From assembly GCF_026016445.1 (NCBI RefSeq), contig NZ_CP096147.1:1214501-1278500 (forward strand): a DNA stretch of 64,000 bases. Direction: 5' to 3'. Shown piece after piece: positions 11,059 through 22,378 of the stretch (position 1 is the first letter of the stretch; the number at the start of each line of letters is the position of its first letter). This DNA is from Cognatishimia activa. GTDB taxonomy: Bacteria; Pseudomonadota; Alphaproteobacteria; Rhodobacterales; Rhodobacteraceae. A model generated the notes under the pieces. That model searched no databases. It was not told where the DNA came from and saw only the letters and a list, made by a program, of their open reading frames with translations. The translations under genes and the position numbers were made by a program.

Positions 11059-12222
11059 AAGGCTTCTGAAGCAGAGCGGTAAAAAATCCATCGCAGCCAT
11101 CCAGTGGTGTCCAGCTTCTTTGGTAGAGACATTGCCAGTCTGGATTGTCGGCTAAGAAAACAGATATCTGATCTTTGTTTTCAGCATCCAAGAGAGAGCA
11201 GGTTGCATAGGCCAAATAGCCTTTGCTGCGAACAAGACTTGAAGCATCCGAAAGGATATTTCTTTGTATTAGCAGTGTTTTATTAAGCGAAGTTCGATCA
11301 AGCTTCCATTTGGCATCAGGATCACGACGCCATGTTCCACTACCGGAACATGGAACATCGCAGAAGATCAAATCGAAGGCGGCATTCGCACTCAGGTCAG
11401 CTGTGGCAAGGATTTTGGCTTTCACACCAGCCCGTTTGCTGCGTTCTGGTAGGTCTCTTAGCCGGGATGGGTTCGCGTCATGGGCGAAATACCGCCCTTC
11501 GAATTTCCCCGCCATGGCCAAGAGCTTGCCACCGCCTCCGGCACAATAGTCTAGAACACGCCCCAGGCCTGCATCTGTGGCAGCCTTAGACAGCATTTCA
11601 ATCGCGGCTTGGCTGGCCGCGTCTTGAAGTTCGATTTCACCGAACCGAAAAGCGGCAGAATTTTTGATTTTCCGAGCACCCTCCTGAACTTCGAGCGCTG
11701 TCTTGGAGGCAGGATGTTCAGTTGTTTTGATACCCTCAGCGATTAATTTGGCTTTAGCGGCCTCACGCGTAGCCTTGCGAAGATTTGCACGAACAACAAC
11801 CGGCGCGCGGTTTTTGAGATGTTGTTCAATCTCATCAAATTCATCACCAAGAGAGGCCTTCAGGTCGGCTGTGATCCAGTTCGGCAGGTCAATTGTTTCC
11901 CCGATTTCTGAATGCGATTTCTCAGATTCGGACAGCTGATCAGGCGCATAAGAAATTCCGGTGAAAATCTCTTCGGGATCAATACCTTGGAGCCTGAGGA
12001 GACCGATCATCAACGCTCGCGGGGAAGCCCCGCCGCCTGAATACGCCGCTGATTTCTTACGCCGCAGTACATCATATACATGGTCTCGAATTGCGGCACG
12101 GTCTTTAGATCCCGCAAACCGGGATTTGCGGGCCCATTGTGTTAGAACCCGCTCTGCTGGCGCGCCGTCCAGAATGGGCTCCAGGAGCTCAATCGCTGTT
12201 TGAACGCGCGCCGCAGGTGTCA

Positions 12223-12223
<1 letters not shown>
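11057..12223 (-). CDS. RsmB-type rRNA m5C methyltransferase
   Basis: The 388-residue protein is a RsmB/NOP-family RNA (cytosine-5) methyltransferase. The N-terminal half is an NusB-like helical region (RVQTAIELLEPIL onward). The SAM site is LDYCAGGGGKLLAMAG. The catalytic cysteines lie in DVPCSGSGTWRRDPD and YATCSLLDAEN. The likely substrate is 16S rRNA, by analogy with RsmB (C967). The ATG overlaps the guaB stop as TAATG, so it is co-expressed with guaB. Confidence 0.88.
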
Positions 12224-13707
<1,484 letters not shown>

Positions 13708-13851
13708 CTATTGCATGTTCGAGGCAGATGCGAAAGGCCTTTTCTGCATGTGAAGGTCGGCAATGAGCATGATTTGATCGCTTCGCGGCTTTCGCTTTCC
13801 AAATATTCGCCTATTGTCGCCGAAACGAGCGCGAAATTGACAGGTGCAGAC

Positions 13852-15897
13852 ATGAGCCAGGATCCCTTAGTGATCTTTACCCCGTCCGGAAAACGAGGTC
13901 GTTTCCCGGTAGGAACGCCCCTTCTGACGGCGGCCCGTCAACTGGGTGTGGACTTGGATTCGGTTTGCGGTGGTCGCGGGATTTGTTCGAAGTGTCAGAT
14001 CACGCCATCCGTTGGAGAGTTTCCCAAACATGGCGTTACGGTTTCCGAAGATGCGCTTTCTGAATGGAACGCGGTAGAGCAGCGCTACAAAGACAAACGT
14101 GGTTTAATTGATGGGCGTCGCCTGGGGTGTCAGGCGAAGGTGCAGTCAGATGTTGTGATCGATGTGCCACCAGAAAGTCAGGTCCACCGTCAAGTGGTGC
14201 GTAAACGCGCTGAAGCACGCGACATCACCCTAAATACGGCTGTGCGACTTTACTATGTCGAGGTCGAACAGCCTGACATGCACAAACCGTCTGGTGATTT
14301 GGAACGTCTGAAGACAGCGCTGAAAAATCAATGGTCGATCGAAAACCTGACCATTGACCCAACCCTGCTGCCTCAGTTGCAGCCTCTGTTGCGGAAGGGT
14401 GAATGGTCAGTCACTGTCGCGGTTCATCAAGGGCATAACAGCGACACAGCTGAGATCACGCGTGTCTGGCCGGGTTACTATGAAGGGTCCGTCTATGGGC
14501 TCGCTGTTGATCTCGGCTCGACGACCATTGCTGCACACCTCTGCGATCTCAAATCAGGTGAGGTTGTTGCATCGTCAGGTATCATGAACCCGCAAATTCG
14601 CTTCGGCGAAGATCTGATGAGTCGCGTAAGCTACGCCATGATGAACAAGGGCGGCGATCAGGAAATGACAAAGGCTGTGCGTGAAGGTATGCGCGCTTTG
14701 TTTGATCAGATCGCTGGAGAAGCAGAGATTGAAAAAGATCTCATTTTGGACGCGACCTTCGTCTGCAACCCAGTGATGCATCACCTCTTCCTTGGCATCG
14801 ATCCTTTTGAGTTGGGTCAGGCACCTTTCGCCTTGGCGCTCAATACATCTTTGTCGTTGAAAGCCAGTGATTTAGAGCTTGGTCTTCATCAAGGTGCGCG
14901 TGTCTATCTCCTGCCATGTATCGCAGGACATGTGGGTGCGGATGCCGCGGCAGTTGCTTTGTCGGAGTCCCCAAACACCTCCGAAGACCTGGTGTTGCTG
15001 GTAGATGTTGGCACAAACGCTGAGATCATTCTTGGGAACACAGACCGCGTACTGGCTTGCTCCTCACCCACTGGTCCGGCCTTTGAAGGTGCCCAGATCA
15101 GCTCTGGCCAGCGCGCAGCCCCTGGTGCGATTGAGCGCGTTGAGATTGATCCGGTGACGAAAGAACCAAGGTTCCGTGTCATCGGTTCTGAACTTTGGTC
15201 TGACGAAGAAGGTTTTGACCGCGAAATCGCCACAACCGGGATTACTGGCATCTGCGGTTCAGGGATTATCGAGGTCATTGCAGAAATGCGCCTTGCCGGG
15301 CTTCTTGATGCCTCAGGCCTCATCGGCAGTGCAGAGCAAACCGGCAGCGCACGCTGCATCGCTGACGGGCGCACGCATTCTTATCTGCTCTGGGATGGTT
15401 CAGCAGATGGCGGACCCGTCATAACTGTGACCAATCCTGACATTCGTGCCATTCAGATGGCTAAGGCCGCGCTCTACTCTGGTGCACGCCTTCTTATGGA
15501 TAAGTTTGAGGTCGACACTGTTGATCGTATCGTACTGGCCGGCGCCTTTGGGGCACATATCTCGGCCAAACACGCCATGGTTCTGGGTATGATCCCCGAT
15601 TGCCCACTTGAAAAAGTCACAAGCGCTGGCAACGCTGCGGGTACGGGCGCACGAATTGCGCTGTTGAACATTGATGCCCGTCAAGACATCGAAAAAACCG
15701 TGGGCGAGATTGAAAAGATCGAAACAGCTGTGGAGCCGCGCTTCCAGGAACATTTCGTAAATGCCTCTGCGATGCCAAACTCCGCAGATCCGTTCCCGAT
15801 CTTAAACGCGCTCGTGGCTCTACCTGATGTTTCCTTCAATGCGGGCGGAGGCGAGGAATCTGACGGGGGTCGGCGTCGACGCCGGCGGCGCGGATAG
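13852..15897 (+). CDS. Corrinoid-activating ferredoxin/ASKHA protein (RACo/RamA-like, DUF4445)
   Basis: At 681 residues the protein joins a [2Fe-2S] ferredoxin (Cys39, Cys45, Cys48 and Cys93) to an ATPase of the ASKHA fold, with AVDLGSTTIAAHL and LVDVGTNAEIILGN as phosphate loops and a GAFGAHISAKHAM segment near the C-terminus. Family members spend ATP to re-reduce Co(II) corrinoid proteins. In Roseobacter-group bacteria a protein of this type is reported to support a split, B12-dependent methionine synthase; that is recalled, not shown here. The frame extends further upstream over guaB, but MSQDPLVIFTP is the family-like start. The tail holds seven consecutive Arg. Confidence 0.85.
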   Translation: MSQDPLVIFTPSGKRGRFPVGTPLLTAARQLGVDLDSVCGGRGICSKCQITPSVGEFPKHGVTVSEDALSEWNAVEQRYKDKRGLIDGRRLGCQAKVQSDVVIDVPPESQVHRQVVRKRAEARDITLNTAVRLYYVEVEQPDMHKPSGDLERLKTALKNQWSIENLTIDPTLLPQLQPLLRKGEWSVTVAVHQGHNSDTAEITRVWPGYYEGSVYGLAVDLGSTTIAAHLCDLKSGEVVASSGIMNPQIRFGEDLMSRVSYAMMNKGGDQEMTKAVREGMRALFDQIAGEAEIEKDLILDATFVCNPVMHHLFLGIDPFELGQAPFALALNTSLSLKASDLELGLHQGARVYLLPCIAGHVGADAAAVALSESPNTSEDLVLLVDVGTNAEIILGNTDRVLACSSPTGPAFEGAQISSGQRAAPGAIERVEIDPVTKEPRFRVIGSELWSDEEGFDREIATTGITGICGSGIIEVIAEMRLAGLLDASGLIGSAEQTGSARCIADGRTHSYLLWDGSADGGPVITVTNPDIRAIQMAKAALYSGARLLMDKFEVDTVDRIVLAGAFGAHISAKHAMVLGMIPDCPLEKVTSAGNAAGTGARIALLNIDARQDIEKTVGEIEKIETAVEPRFQEHFVNASAMPNSADPFPILNALVALPDVSFNAGGGEESDGGRRRRRRRG

Positions 15898-15945
15898 CTG
15901 ATCTGCCTTGCGGTTGCCTCTTCTGTCAGTTAGTCCAATGCGGGC

Positions 15946-16019
15946 GCGGGTATGGTGAAAAGGTATCACGGCAGCTTCCCAAGCTTTAGTTACGGGTTCG
16001 ATTCCCGTTACCCGCTCCA
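15946..16019 (+). tRNA. tRNA-Gly (anticodon CCC)
   Basis: A 74-base cloverleaf with encoded CCA. Acceptor arms GCGGGTA / TACCCGC pair perfectly, the D stem is GTGA / TCAC, the anticodon loop TTCCCAA places CCC at 15978-15980, and the T arm is ACGGG-TTCGATT-CCCGT. The lower anticodon stem has one C-U mismatch and a G-U pair. It reads GGG codons. Confidence 0.95.
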
Positions 16020-16040
16020 ACTTCCTAACGCCGCTTAATT

Positions 16041-16066
16041 AAAAAGGCCGGGCTCAAGCCCGACCT
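16041..16066 (-). terminator. Terminator of the pho/pst operon
   Basis: On the minus strand AGGTCGGGCT-TG-AGCCCGGCCT forms a 10-bp stem with one G-U pair, followed by TTTTTAATT. It lies 28 bp beyond the phoB stop and should end the pst-phoU-phoB transcript. Confidence 0.8.
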
Positions 16067-16093
16067 ACATTCATTCCATCTGCTTGGTGTTAG

Positions 16094-16780
16094 TTACCCT
16101 AAAGCATACCCTGCCCCGCGCACAGTGCGCACTGGGTCTTCACCGCCATGCAAACAGAGCGCTTTGCGCAAACGCCCCACGTGGACGTCAACGGTGCGGC
16201 TATCAACGTAGATATCACGGCCCCATACCCGATCCAGCAGCTGTTCGCGGCTCCAGACGCGGCCTGGCTTCTCCATAAATGTGGACAGCAGGCGAAACTC
16301 TGTCGGGCCGAGTTTCAACTGATTGTCGGCACGTGTGACGCGATGGGTTTCGCTGTCTAGGATGATATCTTCAAACTCCAGACGCTGACCGACGGTCGAG
16401 GGGCGAACGCGGCGCAGTTGATTGCGCACACGTGCCATCAGCTCCAGTACGGAATAGGGTTTTACGACATAGTCGTCGGCCCCAGTTTCTAGACCACGCA
16501 CACGATCAACTTCTTCAGACCGCGCAGAGAGCATAAGGATTGGAATAGAGCGTGTTTCTGATCGCAGCTTCAGGCGACGACAGATCTCGATGCCTGAAAT
16601 TCCCGGCAACATCCAATCAAGGACAATGATGTCAGGCGCTTCCTCTGAGACAAGAAGCATCGCTTCATCGCCATCAGAGGCTGTCACGACGTCAAAGCCT
16701 TCGGACTGAAGGTTATAAGACAGAACTTCGCGCTGCGCAGGCTCGTCTTCGACAAGCAGAACTTTTGGATGATCAGACAT
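16094..16780 (-). CDS. phoB: Phosphate response regulator PhoB
   Basis: The 228-residue OmpR-family regulator has a receiver with the acidic pair in LLVEDEP and phospho-acceptor Asp55 in VLDWMLPG, then a winged-helix DNA-binding domain (about 130-228) with GPTEFRLL and RTVDVHVGRLRK. Phosphorylated by PhoR, it binds Pho boxes such as the one found before pstS. It is the last gene of the operon, 12 bp after phoU. Identity is secured by the context. Confidence 0.95.
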   Translation of the reverse strand: MSDHPKVLLVEDEPAQREVLSYNLQSEGFDVVTASDGDEAMLLVSEEAPDIIVLDWMLPGISGIEICRRLKLRSETRSIPILMLSARSEEVDRVRGLETGADDYVVKPYSVLELMARVRNQLRRVRPSTVGQRLEFEDIILDSETHRVTRADNQLKLGPTEFRLLSTFMEKPGRVWSREQLLDRVWGRDIYVDSRTVDVHVGRLRKALCLHGGEDPVRTVRGAGYALG

Positions 16781-16792
16781 GGTCTTTTCGTC

Positions 16793-17515
16793 TTAGGAAT
16801 TTGGTACCGAGGCCTCAGGGTCGCGGGAGGTGATGTCTTCTTTGATGCGGCTTTCATCCGGCATGCTGCCAGTCACCAGATAGATCACCTGCTCGGCGAT
16901 TGCGGTGACATGGTCCCCCATGCGTTCGGTGTTCTTGGCGATGAAATGCAGGTGCATACATGGAGTGATGTAGCGCGGGTCTTCCATCATGAAAGTCAGG
17001 AACTCACGGAAGAGCGCGTTGTACATCTGATCGATCTCACGATCGCGTTCCAGAATGTCATAAGCCAGTTCAACGTCGCGTTGGATATAGGCATCCAGTG
17101 CATCTTTTAGCATCAGTTGCACTTCGCGGGCCATGCGGCCAAGCGCGGTGCGGGAACCTTCGACTGGCACCATCTGGACAAGTACAGCGTTCCGTTTCGC
17201 CATGTTCTTGGCGTAGTCACCAATACGTTCGAGGTTCCCCCCGATTTTCATCACTGATAGGATAACGCGCAGGTCAACTGCGGCCGGCGCGCGCAGAGCG
17301 ATGATACGGGAGGCCTCTTCGTTGATCATCTCTTCAAGGGCATCAATTGCCTTGTCGCTTTTGCGAACGCGATCAGAAAGTTCTTCGTCCCGGTCACGCA
17401 GCGCTTTAGCGGCATCCAGGATGTTCTGTTCGACCAGACCACCCATTTTCATGATATGGGCCTGAACGCTTTCCAGATCGCGGTCAAAGCCTGAAACAAT
17501 ATGCGTATCGTTCAT
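16793..17515 (-). CDS. phoU: Phosphate signalling protein PhoU
   Basis: The 240-residue all-helical protein carries two PhoU repeats with the metal-binding E/DxxxD signatures (RIGDYAKNMA in the first and ERMGDHVTAIAE in the second). PhoU links the PstSCAB transporter to PhoR and keeps the regulon off when phosphate is plentiful. It lies between pstB (11 bp upstream) and phoB (12 bp downstream). Confidence 0.96.
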   Translation of the reverse strand: MNDTHIVSGFDRDLESVQAHIMKMGGLVEQNILDAAKALRDRDEELSDRVRKSDKAIDALEEMINEEASRIIALRAPAAVDLRVILSVMKIGGNLERIGDYAKNMAKRNAVLVQMVPVEGSRTALGRMAREVQLMLKDALDAYIQRDVELAYDILERDREIDQMYNALFREFLTFMMEDPRYITPCMHLHFIAKNTERMGDHVTAIAEQVIYLVTGSMPDESRIKEDITSRDPEASVPNS

Positions 17516-17526
17516 TGAAAAAGTCC

Positions 17527-18324
17527 TTAGCCGATCCGACCGGTGATGTAGCTTTCGGTGCGCTCATCGGTTGGGTTGGTGAAAATTTTGGAGGTGTCGT
17601 CGTACTCGACCAGATTGCCGAGGTGGAAGAACGCAGTCTTTTGTGAGACACGCGCCGCCTGTTGCATGGAGTGGGTTACGATGACCACGGAATAACGGGA
17701 TCGCAGATCGTCGATCAGCTCTTCGACCTGTGCGGTTGCAATCGGGTCAAGCGCTGAACACGGCTCATCCATCAGCAGAACCTCTGGTTCTGTCGCGACA
17801 GCACGAGCGATACACAGGCGCTGTTGCTGACCACCAGAAAGGCCAGTGCCCGGTGCGTGCAGACGGTCTTTAACCTCATCCCAGATCGCGCCGCGACGCA
17901 GGGATTTTTCAACGATCACATCAAGGTCGGCTTTAGAGTTCGCCAATCCGTGGATGCGCGGGCCGTACGCGATATTGTCGTAAATCGACTTTGGGAATGG
18001 GTTAGGCTTTTGGAACACCATGCCCACCTTTGCGCGCAGCTGAACCGGGTCAACCTTTGGGTCGTAGATATCTTCACCATCCAGCGCGATTTTACCTTCG
18101 ACACGGCAGATATCGATGGTGTCGTTCATGCGGTTCAGGGTGCGCAGGAAGGTGGATTTACCGCAGCCTGACGGGCCGATAAAGGCGGTCACGGTTTTGT
18201 CTTCGATCTCAACAGAGACGTCTTTGATGGCGTGGTTGTCGCCGTAGTAGACTTGGACCTTGTCCGCGGCGATCTTGATGTCTTGTTGCTCCACGGCGGT
18301 CTCCAGATTTGGTGCGTCGTACAT
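17527..18324 (-). CDS. pstB: Phosphate ABC transporter ATPase PstB
   Basis: At 265 residues this is the ATPase of the high-affinity phosphate importer. Walker A is GPSGCGKST, the PstB-type loop [20 protein letters not shown] is present, the signature is LSGGQQQR, and Walker B is [13 protein letters not shown]. The N-terminal 20 residues before the core vary in the family. It sits between pstA and phoU. Confidence 0.97.
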   Translation of the reverse strand: MYDAPNLETAVEQQDIKIAADKVQVYYGDNHAIKDVSVEIEDKTVTAFIGPSGCGKSTFLRTLNRMNDTIDICRVEGKIALDGEDIYDPKVDPVQLRAKVGMVFQKPNPFPKSIYDNIAYGPRIHGLANSKADLDVIVEKSLRRGAIWDEVKDRLHAPGTGLSGGQQQRLCIARAVATEPEVLLMDEPCSALDPIATAQVEELIDDLRSRYSVVIVTHSMQQAARVSQKTAFFHLGNLVEYDDTSKIFTNPTDERTESYITGRIG

Positions 18325-18346
18325 GGGTTTGAAACCTTCTAACAGA

Positions 18347-19711
18347 TTACCAGCGGCGTTCGAAGCGGCGGCGCAGGATCACTGCGATTGTATTCATGGT
18401 GACAAGGAAAACGAGCAGGATGATGATGCCACCCCAGGCGCGTTCATAGAACGCTGGGTCGGCACGTTTGGCCCATTCGTAAATTTGTGCAGGCATGGCA
18501 GAGTTCGGCGACAGAAGGCCTTCGGCAATGCCCGTTGGTGCGTTCGACGCGATGAAGCCGATCATACCGATAAGAAGCAACGGAGCGGTTTCACCAAGCG
18601 CCTGCGCCAGACCAATGATGGTGCCGGTCAGGATGCCCGGAGCCGCGAGAGGCAGCACGTGGTGGAAGACCGATTGCATCTTAGACGCGCCTAGACCCAG
18701 AGCCGCGTCACGGATGGACGGAGGCACAGCCTTTAGGGACGCGCGGGTTGAGATGATGATCGTTGGCAGAGTCATCAGCGTTAGTACCAGACCACCGACC
18801 AGCGGCGCTGACTGTGGCAAGTGCATGTAGTTGATGAAAACCGCCAGACCCAGAATACCAAATACGATGGACGGAACCGCCGCAAGGTTTGAGATATTCA
18901 CCTCGATGATGTCGGTCAGCCAGTTCTTCGGTGCGAACTCTTCCAGATAGATCGACGCGGCAACACCGATTGGCAGAGCCAGACCCAGAACAACCAGCAT
19001 CATGAAGAAAGAGCCAGCCATTGAGACGCCGATACCCGCAGCTTCTGGACGTTGGTCAGAGGCGTCTGCGCCGATGATAAAATTCAGATTGAACTTCTTT
19101 TTGATCACGCCCGCCTCGACCAGCTGATCCACGAAATCAAGCTGTTCAGGTGAAATATTCTTGTCATTAGCGATGCTTTCGCGGCTCACGCGACCTTTAA
19201 GGTAGCCATCCACGCGGCTGTTGGCCAGGAAGGTCATTTCAACGGTGGAACCGATCTGATTGATGTCTTCCAGAACCAGGTTCCGCAGGTCTTTCGCAGC
19301 CGATTTGGATAGCAGACCGGCCATGGCTTTGGACTTGAGCTCGGTTTCAATGCCAAGCTCTTCGACCTTGGCCTCGAAAGCACCTTTCAAAAGCGGCGCA
19401 TAGCCGAAGGTGGATACCTTCTTAATCTTCTCAATGTCGCGCTCGCCTTTTTTGTCGAGCTTGCTTTCCAGAAGTTCGACTTCAAGCGTCACAAAGGTCT
19501 GCTGGAAGGCGCTATAACCGTTGCCGATAATAGTCGTCAGCAGCACGATCAGCATCAACAGGCCGGTTGCGATGGCCGCGATACCGTACATTTTGAAACG
19601 GCTTTCGGCTGCGTTGCGCTTTTTGGTGCGGTCGTCCAGCGTGTGGATCGACGTCTTAACAGCTTTAGGGGCTGCATTCGGCCCAGTGTCAGGCATGGAT
19701 GCGTCGCTCAT
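18347..19711 (-). CDS. pstA: Phosphate ABC transporter permease PstA
   Basis: The 454-residue protein is a PstA permease with a large N-terminal addition. One membrane helix (about 45-65) is followed by some 170 residues of predicted periplasmic sequence (DUF3333-type), then the usual permease core with an EAA-type loop ([22 protein letters not shown]). E. coli PstA is about 296 residues, so the addition is about 150 residues. It overlaps the pstC stop by 4 bp (ATGA). Confidence 0.93.
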   Translation of the reverse strand: MSDASMPDTGPNAAPKAVKTSIHTLDDRTKKRNAAESRFKMYGIAAIATGLLMLIVLLTTIIGNGYSAFQQTFVTLEVELLESKLDKKGERDIEKIKKVSTFGYAPLLKGAFEAKVEELGIETELKSKAMAGLLSKSAAKDLRNLVLEDINQIGSTVEMTFLANSRVDGYLKGRVSRESIANDKNISPEQLDFVDQLVEAGVIKKKFNLNFIIGADASDQRPEAAGIGVSMAGSFFMMLVVLGLALPIGVAASIYLEEFAPKNWLTDIIEVNISNLAAVPSIVFGILGLAVFINYMHLPQSAPLVGGLVLTLMTLPTIIISTRASLKAVPPSIRDAALGLGASKMQSVFHHVLPLAAPGILTGTIIGLAQALGETAPLLLIGMIGFIASNAPTGIAEGLLSPNSAMPAQIYEWAKRADPAFYERAWGGIIILLVFLVTMNTIAVILRRRFERRW

Positions 19712-21180
19712 TCGTACTGCTCCCGATATTTGCGCACGATGTAGAGGGCGAGGATGTTCAGACCCAAGGTCAGCACAAAGAGTGTCAGACCAAGGGCAAA
19801 GGCCACCAGTGTTTCAGGGGAGGCAAAGTCGCCGTCACCTGTCAGCTGGCTGACGATACGTGTGGTGATGGTTGTCAGGGCCTCGAGTGGGTTGCCGGCA
19901 AAGCGGGCAATGGCCCCTGCCCCCATGACCACGATCATGGTCTCACCGATCGCGCGCGAGGCCGCCAGAAGGATGGCACCAACGATGCCCGGTAGAGCCG
20001 CTGGCAAAACCACCTGTTTGATGGTTTCAGACTTAGTTGCGCCAAGGCCATGAGAGCCATCCCGCATTGCCTGTGGCACCGCATTGATGATGTCGTCAGA
20101 CAGCGAAGACACGAATGGGATCAGCATGACGCCCATAACGATGCCCGCTGTCGCAACGGAACGCGCATCAGTCATCCAATCAACACCCAGCACACCGCCG
20201 TCACCAAAGATTTTCAGCAGGAACGGACCGAATGTGACCAGAGCGAAGAGGCCGTAAACGATGGTTGGAATACCCGCGAGGATCTCTAGCAGCGGTTTTG
20301 CAAAACTGCGCACCGGCTTGGAGGCATACTCAGAAAGGTAGACCGCTGCGAAGAGACCGATTGGCACAGCCACAATCAGCGCGACGATGGAAATATAAAT
20401 CGTGCCCCAAAGCAGCGGCAGGATCGACAGTTCGGAGTCGCCACGGAAGTTTGGTGCCCATGTGGAACCGAAGAAGAAATCCGTCCAGCTGTGCAAGCCA
20501 AAGAAGTTTTTAGTTTCAAAAACCATCGACAGGACGATGCCAACGGTGGTCAGGATTGCGATCGAAGCGGCCGCGATCAGCAGGATCAGCACGCCATTCT
20601 CTACAACATTGCGTGCCCGGAAATCTTTGTGGCTGCGCAAATAGGAATAGCCAAAACCAGCAGCAGCCAGAGACAGCACAAGCAGCGTCATCATCAGCGT
20701 GCCATCGGCATTCTGAGCCCGATAGGCCTGTGCGGCTTCCATGACCTCTGGTTTCACCTCAGAGCCAAGTGCAACGCCAATTTCACCAAGACGGCTTCGC
20801 ACATCAGTCAAATCAGCGCGCATATTGTCGGCTTGGTCGCCCGTCAAAGCGCCCTGCGCAACAGCCAGATCAAGACCATCCGCGATGCGGCGCACGTCGG
20901 ACATCACCAGATCCAACGGTGTACCTTCTTCAAGGCTCTCGACGGAAATCATGGACGAGACGGAGTTTTCGATGATCATCGGCTGCGCCAAGGACCAGAT
21001 CGCCAAAACAAGCGCTGACGGTACTAAGACGGAAAGCGCAACATTCATCCCATAATAGATGGGCAGAGAATGCAGGTTCCGGCTATCGCCATCCCCCGAG
21101 GACAGCGCCCGCTGTCTTCCAAGAAAAAAGCCGACCGTTGCAAAAGCAATCACGATCAGCACAAGCCACAACACAGGCAT
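19708..21180 (-). CDS. pstC: Phosphate ABC transporter permease PstC
   Basis: The 490-residue permease has an enlarged N-terminus: a helix at about 1-20, a second near 45-68, a periplasmic segment of about 95 residues, a helix near 165-180, then the six-helix PstC core with the EAA loop DGSHGLGATKSETIKQVVLP. E. coli PstC is about 319 residues. The enlarged PstC and PstA occur together, so their extra domains probably face each other or PstS in the periplasm (inference). Confidence 0.93.
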   Translation of the reverse strand: MPVLWLVLIVIAFATVGFFLGRQRALSSGDGDSRNLHSLPIYYGMNVALSVLVPSALVLAIWSLAQPMIIENSVSSMISVESLEEGTPLDLVMSDVRRIADGLDLAVAQGALTGDQADNMRADLTDVRSRLGEIGVALGSEVKPEVMEAAQAYRAQNADGTLMMTLLVLSLAAAGFGYSYLRSHKDFRARNVVENGVLILLIAAASIAILTTVGIVLSMVFETKNFFGLHSWTDFFFGSTWAPNFRGDSELSILPLLWGTIYISIVALIVAVPIGLFAAVYLSEYASKPVRSFAKPLLEILAGIPTIVYGLFALVTFGPFLLKIFGDGGVLGVDWMTDARSVATAGIVMGVMLIPFVSSLSDDIINAVPQAMRDGSHGLGATKSETIKQVVLPAALPGIVGAILLAASRAIGETMIVVMGAGAIARFAGNPLEALTTITTRIVSQLTGDGDFASPETLVAFALGLTLFVLTLGLNILALYIVRKYREQYE

Positions 21181-21224
21181 GAGAACTCCGGATTCTGGTT
21201 AGTTTGGACTGGCCAAACGAATAA

Positions 21225-21250
21225 GGGATGGCGCGCAATCACGCCATCCC
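21225..21250 (-). promoter_or_regulatory. pstS-pstC intercistronic hairpin
   Basis: A perfect 9-bp stem GGGATGGCG / CGCCATCCC with an 8-base loop lies just after the pstS stop and 45 bp before pstC. There is no strong U-tract after it on the minus strand. It probably stabilises pstS mRNA or lowers read-through, giving more binding protein than permease. Confidence 0.55.
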
Positions 21251-21265
21251 CAAATAAGCCTTAGC

Positions 21266-22303
21266 TTACATGTTTGCGCCAAGAACAGCTTCTTCGGAAA
21301 CCGCTTCTTGTGTCATTTCCAGCTCTGGGTCAGACACCAGGCCGTATTCTGCCAGAGGGCCATCTGGGCCAGCGATTTCGTCTGCAACGAAGAATTCAGC
21401 GTATTCTTTCAGACCTGGGATCGCGCCGATGTGTGCTTTCTTCACGTAGAAGAACAGTGGGCGGGATACTGGGTACTCACCAGTCGCGATGGACTCGGTG
21501 GAAGGAACGATGCCGGACATAGTTGCAACTTGCAGCTTGTCGGTGTTGTTCTCGAAGAATGCCAGACCGAAGACGCCGATGCCGTCTTTGTTGGATTCGA
21601 TGGATGCCAGAGTTTCTGTGTAGTCACCGTCGATGTCTACAGAAACGCCGTCTGTACGCAGTGCGATACACGCTTTTTCAGCTGCTTTCTTGTCGCCGCC
21701 CAGATCCGCTTTGATCAGGTCGAATGCGCCAGTTTCTTCACAGCCCGCCAGGATCACTTTGTCCTCAAAGACTTCACGTGTGCCGTGCTTTGTGCCTGGG
21801 ATGTAAGCTGCCAGAGGCTGCGCTGGGAACGCTGGGTTCACGTCTGCCCAAGTTTTGTTTGGGTTGTCGACCAGCTTGCCGTCTACCAGAACTTTGTCAG
21901 ACAGAGCGTTGAACCAGTCAACAGGTGTGAATTCAAAGCCGTTGCCGTTGATGTCGGATGCGAAAACGATGCCGTCATAACCGATACGAACTTCAATGAT
22001 GTCAGTTACGCCGTTTTCTGCGCAAGCTTTGATCTCTTTGTCTTTGATTTTGCGGGAAGCGTTGGCAACGTCGATGGTGTTTTCGCCAACACCTTCGCAG
22101 AAGCGCTTCAGACCTGCGGAAGAACCACCAGATTCAACAACTGGGGTTGGGAAGTCGAAGTTCTCACCGAAAGCTTCAGCAACGATGGAAGCGTATGGCA
22201 GAACAGTGGAAGAACCGGCAACTTGCACTTGGTCGCGTGCAGCAGCAGAGGTGGCAGCAACGGCAGCGATCGCCAGTGCGGAAGCAGTCAGCTTGACAGA
22301 CAT
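21266..22303 (-). CDS. pstS: Periplasmic phosphate-binding protein PstS
   Basis: The 345-residue protein starts with a signal peptide (MSVKLTASALAIAAVAATSAAA) and continues with the phosphate pocket motifs VAGSSTVLPYA and SGGSSAGLKRFCEG. It delivers phosphate to PstCAB. The frame is open for 58 more codons upstream, but AGGAG sits 8 bases before the ATG at 22303 and the signal peptide begins there. A Pho box lies about 75 bp upstream of this start. Cysteines near residue 65 and after residue 100 could form disulfides. Confidence 0.96.
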   Translation of the reverse strand: MSVKLTASALAIAAVAATSAAARDQVQVAGSSTVLPYASIVAEAFGENFDFPTPVVESGGSSAGLKRFCEGVGENTIDVANASRKIKDKEIKACAENGVTDIIEVRIGYDGIVFASDINGNGFEFTPVDWFNALSDKVLVDGKLVDNPNKTWADVNPAFPAQPLAAYIPGTKHGTREVFEDKVILAGCEETGAFDLIKADLGGDKKAAEKACIALRTDGVSVDIDGDYTETLASIESNKDGIGVFGLAFFENNTDKLQVATMSGIVPSTESIATGEYPVSRPLFFYVKKAHIGAIPGLKEYAEFFVADEIAGPDGPLAEYGLVSDPELEMTQEAVSEEAVLGANM

Positions 22304-22378
22304 GTAATTAACTCCTGAGTGTCCGAGCCGCTTTGTTTCGCGGCTTCGGGGCTGGAAGTAGGTGTTTCTGGCAAAGCT

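Noticed and set aside
21308-22318. 336-residue plus-strand ORF opposite pstS
   Set aside because: It is a shadow of pstS caused by codon bias; no family resemblance and no ribosome site.
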